Of a stretch of DNA of 64,000 nt, positions 37,001-49,000 are shown piece by piece. Under the pieces are notes generated by a model that was not told the origin of the DNA, did no database searches, and worked only from the letters and a program-made list of their open reading frames with translations. The translations under genes and the position numbers were made by a program. This DNA comes from Brachycybe producta (Eukaryota; Arthropoda; Diplopoda; Playtdesmida; Andrognathidae). Location: the NCBI GenBank assembly GCA_036925085.1, contig JAUPFP010000001.1, positions 17,674,842-17,738,841 of the forward strand. The letters are read 5' to 3'. Every line of letters begins with the position of its first letter. The first letter of the stretch is position 1.

Positions 37001-40000
37001 CAGACAGGAGCGGGCAGCCAGCGCTTCGACCTCGGCCCCAAGGAGGTCAGGATCCGGTAAGACGGGAAAGTTTTGCCGGGGTGTTGCAACGGACCCAAGT
37101 CGGGTCGTTACAATTGGTGGAGGCGCCGGGGTAGCGCCATCGCTGCCGCTCTTGACGGTCGAAAGACCGTGGAAACTGTTTGCCACTGCCGGGCGTGGAC
37201 TTTGTCCACGGTACAGCGGTGAAAAACAGTTGTTGACCGTGAACTTTACCGGTAGATCGGTAGTAAACCGTGGGGCACGGACATTTGTCCGTGGGACTAC
37301 GGTTGAAAACAATCTACGGCCAAGTTTACCGGTAGTATACCGAAGGGAACGGACCGTTGTCCGTGGAACTACGGTAGAAACCGGTTCACGGTCAGGGTCG
37401 GTAGACCGGAGTCGTGAGTACGCCTGTAGGGCGTGGACATTTGTCCACGGTACTACGGTGGAAAACGGCTTAGGGCGTAGTAGTCCGGTAAAGGACCGTG
37501 GGACACGGACGGTTTGTCCGTGATACCGCGGTGGTTACCGGGGAAAGCCCTAGGTTATCCGCAAGTAGGACGGTGGGCACGGTGGTTGACCGTGCAGGAC
37601 CGTTCGAAAGCGGGATAACGGTGATTTTTACCGCTAGTATACCGGTAGCACGGTTGTTTACCGTGCAAGACCAGTAGAACACGGTAAAAATTGACTTTTT
37701 TACCACAAGTAGACGGTGGAATACGGACTTTTGTCCGTGGATCACCGTTCGAACACGGTAAAAAGGGAGTTTCACCATCAGTGGACGGTAGATTACGGAC
37801 TTTTGTCCGTGTATCTCCGTTCGAGGACGGTGAAAGTTACTCCAACCGTAAATCTAACCGTGGGACACGGACCGTTGTCCGTGATACCGTGGTTATTTGC
37901 GGTTTTACCGGTGTTTGACGGTGTGTTGCGGACTGTTGTCCGTGTATCACCGGGCAGACACGGTAAAAAGGGAGTTTTACCGTTAGTAGATGGTGAATTG
38001 CGGACTTTTGTCCGTGAATTACCGGTCGAACACGGTAGAAAGGTAGTTTCACCGCTAGTAGACGGTGATTTGCGGACCGTTGTCCGTGAATCTCCGTTCG
38101 AAGACGGTGAAAAGAGACTCTAACCGTACGGTTACCGTGGGACACGGACATTTGTCCGTGAAACTACGGTTTGGTACGGTTCTACCGTTGTTTGACGGTG
38201 TTTTCTGGACTTTGGTCCGTGAATTCGCCAGATTTCACGGTAGATTCTCTCACTTACAAGTGGTGGCCGTTTCTGTCCGTGTTCGCACGGTGGGAATCGG
38301 CCTAAACCCCGTTCTCCCCGATGGTAGGTCGAGGTAACGGTGTAGGCGAGAGATTGGAGTTGCGTTCCCGCACCATCGGCCGTGGTATTCGGCCGGAGGG
38401 GCAGCAACCTGGTTTGGTTGCTGTTGGCGGGAACGGACACGATGGTTCCGTGGGGGAAGGTGCCGTAGGGGATGTCCCTACGGACCGACCTCCGTATGGA
38501 GACTTTGTAACGGTGCGATCGCACCGTGGAGGCATTGTCACCGACGGAACACCGTTGGATGGTGGTGAAGGGGTTGTGAGGACCCCAGCAGAGACAGGCA
38601 CGCGGCCTTTGGCCGGTGTCCTGGCCTCCACTGCCACCGGTCCGGTTGGACACGGTGGGGAACTCTTAAGTGAGTCGGTGGGGACTCTGTTGGGTAGTCC
38701 GCAGGGCACGGAGTCATTGTTGACATCGTGGTCCGAGGAAGAACTCCTTGCGGTTGCCAGGGGGATTGACAACCTGCGGTTGCAGGGACGTCTGCCCCAA
38801 AGGATCCATGGGATCCGAGGAGGGCAACCGCAGTTACCACTATCGCCCGTGCACCGGGGAGGTGTACGAAGGGAGGCGCCGCCGGTTTCGACCGGGCGGA
38901 TACCTCCTGGAGGAACTTGGACTGCTCCTGTGGGAGTTGGTCACGGAGTTCCTCCGCCCGTTCAGCAGCCGAGGGTCCACTTGGTGGAACCCACGGAAGC
39001 TGAGCTTGATGCTGAGACTTCGGGGAACCGGAGCAGGGCACCACGGCCGGTAAGTACCGCGCCGTGGACGCCTGCACCAGCCGTCCCGTCGGAGATTCAG
39101 GCGTTTGGGTTTTTCAACCCAGTCCACTCGTTCATACGGTATGATGGACGAGAGGACATTACGCCTTTTCTCCGACAGTTCGAAGCCAAAGCGAGGGCTC
39201 AGCGCTGGACGGATGAGGCCAGGTGCAGTTTCTTTACGTACCTGCTCGACGGCCCGGCTGAAGAATACTATGCCAGTTTGGTAGAGTTTCAGCCGGACCT
39301 GACCTGGCCGGAGCTAAAGGAGGCCATGTTCCAGCGTTTCGGGACTAAGAATCAGGCTCAGGCTTGTTTCGATCAGTTTGAAACAATGGTGCAGGGGCCG
39401 ACCGAGTCGCTTCAGGCGTTCTACTGGCGCTTTATTGAGCTAGCAGAACGAGTTTCTCCTAATGAGGATGAGTCTTGTCGACTCCTCCGATTTAAGAAGA
39501 AACTGCAGCCGGCGATCCTCAGACCGCTCTGGGGATCGAAGGCCGAAACGGTGTGCGCGTTCACCGCGGAGGCAATGTTGGTTGAGGCCGACATGCTGAC
39601 GGCGGGTGAATTGCTTGCCCGTACCTTGACGGTACCAGAGACCAAGACTACGGTCAAGGCCTCAGGTGCTGTGGCACAGCCCAGAGGCTCTGCTAAGTCT
39701 TCCTCCAACCCTTCGGGTGCGAAGGCGACTGTTCCGTCCAATGCGGACGGAGCGACTGCCAAGACCGGAGGGAAGAAGGGTAATAAGACTAGGTGGCGGA
39801 GCCAGGGTGGAAATAAGTCCACAGCAGCCCCGTCTGGGTCTGGCCAAATGGCTGTAGGTGGTGGTCCCACCCGGAAGCAACCAGGTCCATGCTACAAGTG
39901 CGACCAAATGGGTCACTTGAAGAAGGATTGTCTGCAGGCTTTGGCCCGAGGACAGGTTGCTAGGGTGACACCTGGCAGAAGCCAGGCGGTGCTGTATGGC

Positions 40001-43000
40001 ACGGGTCTTGTACCCGTGGTACGGCAGGACCGTGAATGTCTGTCCACCGTAATTAACGGACAGACATACTATCTGCCTGTTGCCAGAGACGATGGTGCGC
40101 CATCGTTAAACCGGCAACGGTCGCTGCAGAACTGAGCTGCAGTCGACCGGGTTCGCTTAAAAACTCAGGTGTCCGGCAAAGCCGGCGAAGTGAGGAAGGG
40201 ACGTACCTTCGGGCAGTGTCCAAGTATGTGGGAATCCTGCATGAAGCAGGGGTGCCTCTGGCAAGGTCTGCGGACCCAGAAATTACCCAGTGGGTATTTC
40301 AGGAGCCAAGCCCCACACTGGAAGCTGCGCTTGCCCGGCTGGAGAGCTGGGTGGCACCTTTCTTCCCTGATGAGGGGGAGGAAGGGCCGAACGGTACGGG
40401 CATTACGAGGGCTTCGAGCGTTGGTGCGCCCATGCTGTCGCCCAGGCCTGGTAGGTCTCCTGGTTTGGAGACTGGTACCCAGACCCCCGAGCATCCGGGA
40501 CGACCATCCCTTGTGGATGGGAGGACGGATGAGGCTCGGAAAAGTAATGTCGGGCAACGACGGTTGCCTATACCGGAATTACAGAGCCGTGCTTATTTGC
40601 GTGGGGCACCACGTGTTCTGGTGTCGTTGAACGATCGGCTGGTTGAGTCGATCGTCGACACTGGTGCCGAGGTTTCGGTAATGAGCATGTCGGTGGCACA
40701 GGAGATGGGGTTACCGGTGCAGAAGGTTAGCCTTCCCTCATGCCTGACGGGCATGAGCGGGTACTCCATCGAGATAGAAGGAGTCGTGCACGTGGACATG
40801 TCAATCCACGGGAGGTCCATCAGAACCCATCTTCTCCTCATTGAGGGTGAAGGAGAAGCCATAATAGGTGTTGACCTGGCTTCTCGGTTTGGGCTGATGG
40901 TGGACATGGTGAGCCGGAAAATTTATTTCCGGGAAGACATCTGGAATGCACATCCAGATGCTCTTCATGCCGCACTGGCCATTCAGGCTTTGCAGGGTAC
41001 TTCGGTACAACTTCCCAACTCGTTAGTGGAGGCATTGGCGAAGCTTCACGATTCTGTGGAGCCTCTGCTACTCCCTCCCTACGGGATACCGGAAGGGATG
41101 CCTGCAGATCCTGGAAAGGTGGATGGGTGGGTCGATGTTGTGTCGCCTGAACTCGCTGAGACCAGTTCTCCAATTAGGAGCGGGGATGTTTGTTCCCTGC
41201 GACTGTTGGAGAACGTATGGCTACCAGCTCATGAGCGGAAGGTGGTCTCCGTGAGCTTGGTAGAGCATGCTGGCCCTGGTCAGCTGCTTCTCGTAGAGCC
41301 CCATCGTAAAGCCTTAGGTGGCCGTGGTCTGTTGGCGGTGGCAGGAATTGCCGAAGCCACAGAACAAGGCACTTACGATATATGGCTTGAGAATGTTGCT
41401 GACGTTCCCGTTGCCCTGGAGACAGGGGAGGGTGTCGCAACGGCTCAAGCTGTGGAGGCAGCCATTGTGGTGGGACTGGACGGTCCATCTAAGTTGAGAG
41501 GGGGAGACCCCACTCATGGAGATGGCCGGCCATGGGGGCTTCCGCCTAAGTTGAGAGGGGCGACTGGTAAAGGTCGCCGAGTCCTCAATGCGGAAGTGAA
41601 ACCCACTCTCGAAGAGTGTCTTAAAATCGGACCTAGTCTGAAGCCTGAAGAGGCGGCACAGCTTCGGGAGTTCCTACTGGAACGCCGTGATCATTTCGCG
41701 TTCGATTACACAGAGCTGGGGGAAACCCCGCTCGTCGAACATACGATTGATACCGGTGGGTTACCTCCGGTGCGAGAAGGATTGCGAAGAACCGCTCCGG
41801 CGGCTCGTGCGATCGAGCGAGAAGAGGTAGCGAAAATGTTGGATGCAGGTGTAATCCAACCTTCGCATAGTCCTTACGCAAGCCCTATCTTACTTGTTCG
41901 CAAGAAGGATGGTGGCTTTCGTTTCTGTGTGGACTATCGGAGACTGAACGCCCAGACAAAGGCGGATCAGTACCCGCTACCTCGCATCGATGATGCCCTC
42001 GATTCGCTAGCCGGAGCAAAGTATTTTGCAACCCTGGACCTTGCTAGTGGTTACTGGCAGGTCAGGATGGCAGAGCCAGACATTGAGAAGACAGCATTCA
42101 TTTGCTCTCAAGGTCTGTTTGAGTTCCGAAAAATGCCTTTCGGACTCTGCAATGCTCCTGCCACTATGCAAAGAGCGTTAGACCTCTTGTTGGCGGGACA
42201 CAAGTGGGAGAGCTGCTTGGTGTACCTAGACGATATTATCGTCTTTGGGAGCACCTTTGAGCAGTTTCTCGAACGCTTGAGTACTGTCCTGAGACTGTTA
42301 CGAGGGGCGGAGCTGAAACTCCAGCCGAAGAAGTGTTTCTTCGGATTTGACAAGGTCAAATATCTCGGTCACATAGTGAGTGCCGAGGGAGTTGCTCCGG
42401 ACCCGGGACTCGTGAGAGCAGTCGAAGAGTTCAGTGTCCCTACAACGGTGACCGCCGTCCGAAGTTTTCTTGGACTGGCCGGCTACTACCGTAGGTTCAT
42501 TAAGGACTTCGCCAAGGTCGCAAGACCACTGCATGACCTGACCCGGAAGGATGCGTCCTTTGACTGGTCGGAGCAGTGTGGTCTAGCGTTTGAGCGGTTA
42601 AAGGCATTTTTAACCGAAGCACCGGTGCTCACCATGTATGATCCACGTGGTGAGGTGTTAATTCACACCGATGCGAGTGGGTACGGTCTAGGTGTCGTAG
42701 TATACCAGAAGCTACCTGAGGACAAGGCTCCTCGGGTTCTGGCCTACGCTAGCCGTCTCATGAAGGGACCGGAAACACGGTATAGTGTCACCGAGCAGGA
42801 ATGCTTGGCGATCATGTTTGCCGTGGGTAAATTCCGACCTTACATCTTTAACCGGGACTTTGTGATCGTAACTGATCGCCAAAAACCTGCAGGGCAGGTT
42901 GGGGCGTTGGCAAATGCAGTTGCAGGAGTACCGGTATAAGATTCAGTTTAAGAAGGGGAAACTTCACGAGGATGCCGACTGTTTGAGTCGGTATCCGGTA

Positions 43001-46000
43001 AATGAAGTTGATGATCCTTCTTTGCCTGAACACGTCGAGGCTGACGTGGGTGAGGTAATTTACCGGGTCCGGTCTGGGGTGGATTGGGTTATGGAGCAAG
43101 CCAATGACAATTGGTGCTCCAAGGTGAAGCGTGAGCTCTACACCGACCCCAACTCGAACTTAAGGTTCAAGTTCGTGGTGGCAAACCAATTGTTGTATGC
43201 CATCAAATCCATACAGGATCGCACCAGAACTGTGTTGGTTGTGCCGAGGTCGTGTCAAGCCTTCTGCTTGCGGAAGTTGCACGATAGCTCCGAAGCTGGT
43301 CACTTCGGAGTGTACAAGACGTACCAACGGTTGCGTACTCGTTTCTACTGGTTAGGTATGAAACGTGACACGGTGGAGTATGTTAAATCATGCTTGGTGT
43401 GTCAGAGAGTACGACAGTTCGCAAGAGCTCAAGGATTCTTGCAACCGATAGTTCCAGAGTACCCAGTTCATGCCTGGGGAATGGACTTCGTTGGGCCATT
43501 TCCTGCGTCCGTGGGTGGAGTCACCTATGTTTTGATCATGGTGGACTACTTCACTCGGTACGGCGTGGCGAAGGCAGTACGAAGGGCTACGGCCGCTTGT
43601 GTTGTCAAGTTCCTGAAAGATGAGATCTTGTTGGTGTATGGCACACCGACAACTCTCATCTCGGATCGTGGTTCCCAGTTCTGCAGCAAGCTGTTGCGAA
43701 AGTTCAGGGAGCGCTATAATATAGCGCAGCACCACACGACGGCGTACCATCCGCAAGCGAATGGGCTTACGGAACGTACGAATAAAACCGTAATGGAGAC
43801 CATAAAGCGTTACCTTGATCCCCTCAAGGACCAACGTGATTGGTTTGAGAAGTTACGGCCCGCCGTGTGGGCCTACAACACTGCGGTGCAGGAGAGCACG
43901 GAAGTGTCTCCGTACCAATTGTTGTTTGGCCGCGAACCTAGGTTGGGGATTGATAATCTCCTTCCTGACGGTCCGATCCGCGACTTGCCTGACCAGCAAG
44001 CCGTGGAGGAGCGTGCTCGTCAAAATTTGGCGGCCGCTCAGGCGAGGCAGAAGAGCCGGTATGACGCTGGCCGGGTGCAGCCACCCCTGTACCAACCTGG
44101 TATGAAGGTTTGGATGAGGGATATGGCTGGGAAACTCGGCCAAGCCAAGAAGTGGAACTTCGCGTACAAGGCTGAACTGGGTACGGTGGTCCGGCAGGTT
44201 TCCGACCTAGTCTATGAGATAGAGTTCATTGATGGGTATGGTCGGAAGGTGCGGGACCGGTTTCATGTTGATAACCTGAAGCCGTACGTTCCCACATGTG
44301 GAGTTCGTGAGGAAGATGGCCTAGGTGGCTCTGACACCTCATCGAACTCCAGTGGGACCAGTGATGCGTCCCAGGAAGATAGGACGGTGGAGGACGATAA
44401 TGTTCCTCCGGGACCGTCCAGTCGGCCTGGCTTGGCTAGTGAGTCTACCGACTCTGAGGCAGAGGAAGCACCTCAGCCCCGGTATAACCTCCGTCCGAGG
44501 AAACCAAAGGCTTTTGAGGTGATGCAAGCTTCCTCTGGGCCACCAGAGAGTGCCAGGACCCGTCAGGGACTCTATGAGCCCCCTGCCCTGGTGGGAGAGA
44601 TCGGGCCGATCCCTGGAGTGGGATGATGGCCTGGTTCGGAGGAACAAGAACTGGGCGCCCAGAGACCCCTGGACGGGACACCGCCTGTCTGTCACAAACA
44701 GATGGCGGTCGCCCCAGGGAGAACTGGGTGGAGAAATCCGTAATGTCCAGCTGCAGACTTGGTGCTAAGTCTGCAGGTGATGTTTCCGACTGTGCTCTCT
44801 CTCTCCTGCATCGGTGTTGGCCGTTCCTCCGGAGATATTAGCGGCTAAGCGCCATCCTGTTTGGAAAAATAAACAAGGACGGTCGTTTGCTGCTAGTTGG
44901 CTCCTGAAACGTTTGTTTCACCGGAGGAAACGGAAAGATGCAGGATCACTGGTTGCCAGAAGAAAATTGGTAGCTCCGGTAAGCCGAAGCCGGCTAGAAT
45001 TGGCTAGCCTGGCTGAGGAAAATCCGGAGGCTGGGATGGACACAACGGAGGTTTCCGTGGTGCACATCACCAGGCAGTGGAGAGGCCAGTGTATCCTCTC
45101 TTCAGAGGACTCTTTGGAGTCTGAAGGGAGAGGAAAGGCCTCCCCGGGTAAACGGTCGATGACCGGATCCCGGGAGGGTACTCCCACCATTCAAGGGAGT
45201 CCTCTAGACGTTGTCCCTTTGGGGAAAACTGAAGAGGACCGACTTGATCGGTTAGACGAAAGTCGGAAGTACCAGATGCCGTCGGAAGGTTTTCTGATGG
45301 CGGATGGGAAACGATCTTACGTCGGGGAGTTCCCTGCCCAGCAGCGCCGTAAGGACAGATTGAAATCTAAGAAGAAGTCCGGTGCTGCTAGGTACGCTGC
45401 ACGGATGAGGGCTCTTACTGAGAGAGAGGCTCAGCTTAAGAGGAGGGAAGCTGCCATGGCATGGCTTATGCCGGCAGTAGGCCCTCTGGCTGAGGCCCGT
45501 GCTCATCCTGAGGGAGCCCCAGGGGCTGCCCCGGCCTGAAGACCAACCTCCTGCCGTGGGTTTGCCCGCAGCAGTGGCTGGTTCTTCGGGTAGGGCAGTC
45601 TGGGGACTCCCAAGAGGGACCGAAGAAGGGAGAAAAAGGCCAACCAGCCTTCAGTATCCACTCCTAGGAAGAGCACTCCAGTGAGTGGTGGTGGTGGTCA
45701 GGGACAGAAATGTCCCCGCCCTTTCATCCCACCAGTGGTCAGTCATCCGGCAGGGAAAAAAGGCCAAGACCTCACATGGAGGTCCGGCCGGCTTCCCTGC
45801 AGGCAAGTGGAGCTATGAGGACCGTGCGCGGTTACCACTTGGCTCAAGCGGCGAAGTGCGAAGCTCGGATAAAGAGAGCTAAGCAGGTTGAATGCCGTCA
45901 GGAGTTCGAGCCCCCGGACCTCTCAGTTTCCGCCCCTGGGGGGAACTGAAGTCCGGAATCAGCTCGTTACAGGGGAACCTCCTGTTGGACGTGGTGTCGC

Positions 46001-49000
46001 ACTTGTTGCGAGAGCCTCAACCGCCGCTGGCCAACAGTGCATTGCCCAGAGGGGGGCGATGCAGGCTCCCAAGGCACCTACCCAAGGTGCGGGAGCTAAA
46101 ACTGTTGGTAGCAAGGGTCAGCCGACCCTTGCACTGGGGAAATTAAAGATTCCCCGGGATAAGAGAGGACATGGCGTGGCGGCACGACCGTCCTCAATTG
46201 TCAAGTCGGCTACGGGAGTCAACTCGGAGGCGAGTACAGCTTCGGCTGGAAAGGCTTCGGTTGGGAAGTCCGGTCACCTTCGAAGGGGGCTAACCACCCT
46301 CCTAAGTCTGACCGGCCCGGTGAGTCTTTGAGCTTAGGTGTGTCCGGCTCAAAGCACGGTAAAACCTTCTTCCCAAAAAGAAGAAACAGAAGGTGGACAA
46401 GAAAAAGTCCAGGTTTGGGAAGAAGGGAGGTCCAGGACCTTCTGGTCAGAGGAGTCCCTGGGGACGACTGCCAGAAGAGTTGGGACGGACGAGGAGGAGT
46501 CCCGACACGGTGCGACCGTGTCGGCCGGGAACCAGCCGTACCATACCCCGTCAGGTAATGACGGCACGGACGGATGGCAGGTCAATGCGAGATGTTGTTC
46601 TCGGAATACCTCCATCCTCCCCGAAGGTGGTCACGGTACCGAACCCGTGGGTTTCGGTCGGTGGGAACTCTCCGCCGGGGTCAGCTCGCATTCACCTAGA
46701 TGCGGGGGGCAGCCCGGTGGGGAAAGTTAGTGTTCCTACCAAACGTGGTCCCGTGCCTTCCATTGGAAGGACACCCTTCTCTCCGAGTCCTGACAAGGGG
46801 GGTCTTTGGGACCCTAGGACCGGAAGAGGAAGCCAGGTCTCCCCAGCCTGCGGGCAAGGGTCGACATTCTGGAGCCAGTCCTCCGTATTCAGAAAGAGAG
46901 GTCTTTCTGAATAACCGACTTGGTCTGTGGCAGGACCAGCCGGGAATGGAGGGGTTCCAGTACCTTGGTTATTACCGTTTGGGAGAGCCACTCCCGGTAC
47001 CATTGTTTCGGTCGTTGCCATCATTTAGCATGCGATATGTGCTTGCTTTTGGTGGTAGAGACTTTCCGGTGTTGTTGGTCGTCAACCCGGTTAGGAGACG
47101 TTTTGCATTTTTGGATGTGATGGGGACAGGAGCTGGATTAGTTCGTGTAGTCCAGCTCGCGGCACCATACGTCCAGCGTCTCCTTGGCTGCGACTTAGAA
47201 GAGATGGTTGGAGAATTTGTTATCCAACCGCTACGAGGGAGCGAGTCTGATCCCGCAGCCGCCCTCGTAGATCTTCTAACGAGTCGGACCCTACATATGG
47301 GTCCGCAGCTTGCCACTCTAGCCATCGATGTGTTTCGACGGCAGGAGGAGGCAAGGCTCAGGGGGACTGAGTTCGATATCGGACACGGGTGGCAGAACAC
47401 CCGGATGTGCCTGTGGTGGGCACGTCGGTGGATATCGGAGTGGTTGGGCACTCTGGTGGTTCCACCGCCGATGAATTCAGCCTGACGCTGAGTGGGGGGT
47501 CACAGGAGCAATCCTTGCTGGCTCGACTGACCTGATCCCGGGGCGGATCAGGGAAGTTGAGAGGATTGTGACAACCCAGTTTTTGCTCTTTAGTTGGAGC
47601 AGACTAAATCTCCTGTGTCGTCTGCTAGGCTGGCTATTTAGCTGCCAGGCAGACGACAAAATGGCCAGCAAGGGTCACTGTCCTCCCCCAGGTGGAGCAG
47701 CCTGGGGGGTATATAATGGCGGCGGCCATTATATTCTGGGCAGTGTGTGTTAGACCCTTCATGCTTAGTGCATGTGTTTTTGGTGCTCCAAGTCATCAGG
47801 TGGCCAAGATGGCCACCATTCATCTTAATCTTTTGTGTGGTTTAGGTGTGTTACACCTTAGCTCCTGGCTGGATTAGCCAGGAGATATCCTTGCATCTCT
47901 AAAAGGGGTCATCTTTTGTTTGCTCTCTGCTGGGACTAAGCATCCAGCAGATATTGCTTATTGAGTGAGTGTTTTTACATTTATTCCATTGAATAAATAC
48001 TTTATTATTTTCACTCATACACACTGTGTCCGTGTCATTATTATCTGGGGAAGTATCCGCGGGGAGGGTGGGGGTTTCCGGTGGGGGGACACCGGAATCA
48101 TCACCGTCCTTCATCCGTCGTTTTCGGCCGGTGCTTCGCGTCGGTGTCCACGGTGAGATCCACCGGGGGTTCACCGTGGATTCTCGCGTCGGGTTCGTCG
48201 GTCTTTCGTCCGGCGACGTGCGGCGTGTGGGACCTCCGACCGGTGCCACCCAGGGCACGGGCAGACAGGAGCGGGCAGCCAGCGCTTCGACCCTCGGCCC
48301 CAAGGAGGTCAGGATCCGGTAAGACGGGAAAGTTTTGCCGGGGTGTTGCAACGGACCCAAGTCGGGTCGTTACATTATGTCGATAGACGACACTTTCATT
48401 TGGTGTAACAAAAATAGAGAAATTAGATAATAACAACCTAAACTTCCTAAAATAACTTAAAAATCCATTAAAAATGTGTAAGGGCGATAAAAAAATTAAG
48501 GTTGTTTCACATTACCAGTCAAGGATCGGAATGGCCCATCCCTGCAACTATTTACAACTTTCAACTCTAGTTTTGTATCTTGTGAATATGTGACTACCAT
48601 TGTTATGGCTGAAAAATTGTGCTTTTATCAACCAAAACATAGGCCTACTTGTATGAGGCTCAAACCACCTAGGAGAAATTTTAAGTTATAGATTTGATAT
48701 AACTTAAAATTTCTCCTAGGTTTGAGCCTCGTACAAGTTATGTTTTGGTTGATAAACAACGCAAATCGAAATACAATTTCTATAAGAAACCATTGAAATA
48801 TGGAAGATAGGCAATACTATTTTCAATAAATAAAAAGGTTAAAAGTAGAGAGTGGAACGAATCCTAAATTTTTTTCGAATCCGAATCCTAAAAGATTCTC
48901 GCAAATCCCTCAAATCTCGAATCCTTCATATAAGAATCCTATATTATTCATTAAGAAGATACAAATAAATAAAATAGTATTAAATATTGAATTAATAATA

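Larger units (their letters stand above)
36305..48378 (+). mobile_element. Full-length Ty3/Gypsy LTR retrotransposon, about 12.07 kb
   Basis: The element is 36309-48374, with TTAT target duplications at 36305-36308 and 48375-48378. Order: LTR, structured leader, gag, pol (protease, RT, RNase H, integrase), extra 3' coding region, LTR. It sits in FBF1 intron 2, antisense to the gene. It is markedly more GC-rich than its surroundings. The two LTRs differ only by four one-base length changes in homopolymers, so the insertion is young. pol is broken inside RNase H and the 3' reading frames are shifted several times. Confidence 0.96.

Noticed and set aside
36765..38123. Long overlapping frames in the Gypsy leader on both strands (e.g. 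36765-37523, 37716-38123)
   Set aside because: Their open state comes from a ~72-base repeat (multiple of three) and palindromic units; the peptides are repetitive, differ by strand symmetry, and have no gag-like feature.
46700..47485. Envelope gene after integrase
   Set aside because: No signal peptide, no C-terminal membrane segment and no fusion-peptide-like stretch in any frame of 44627-47485.
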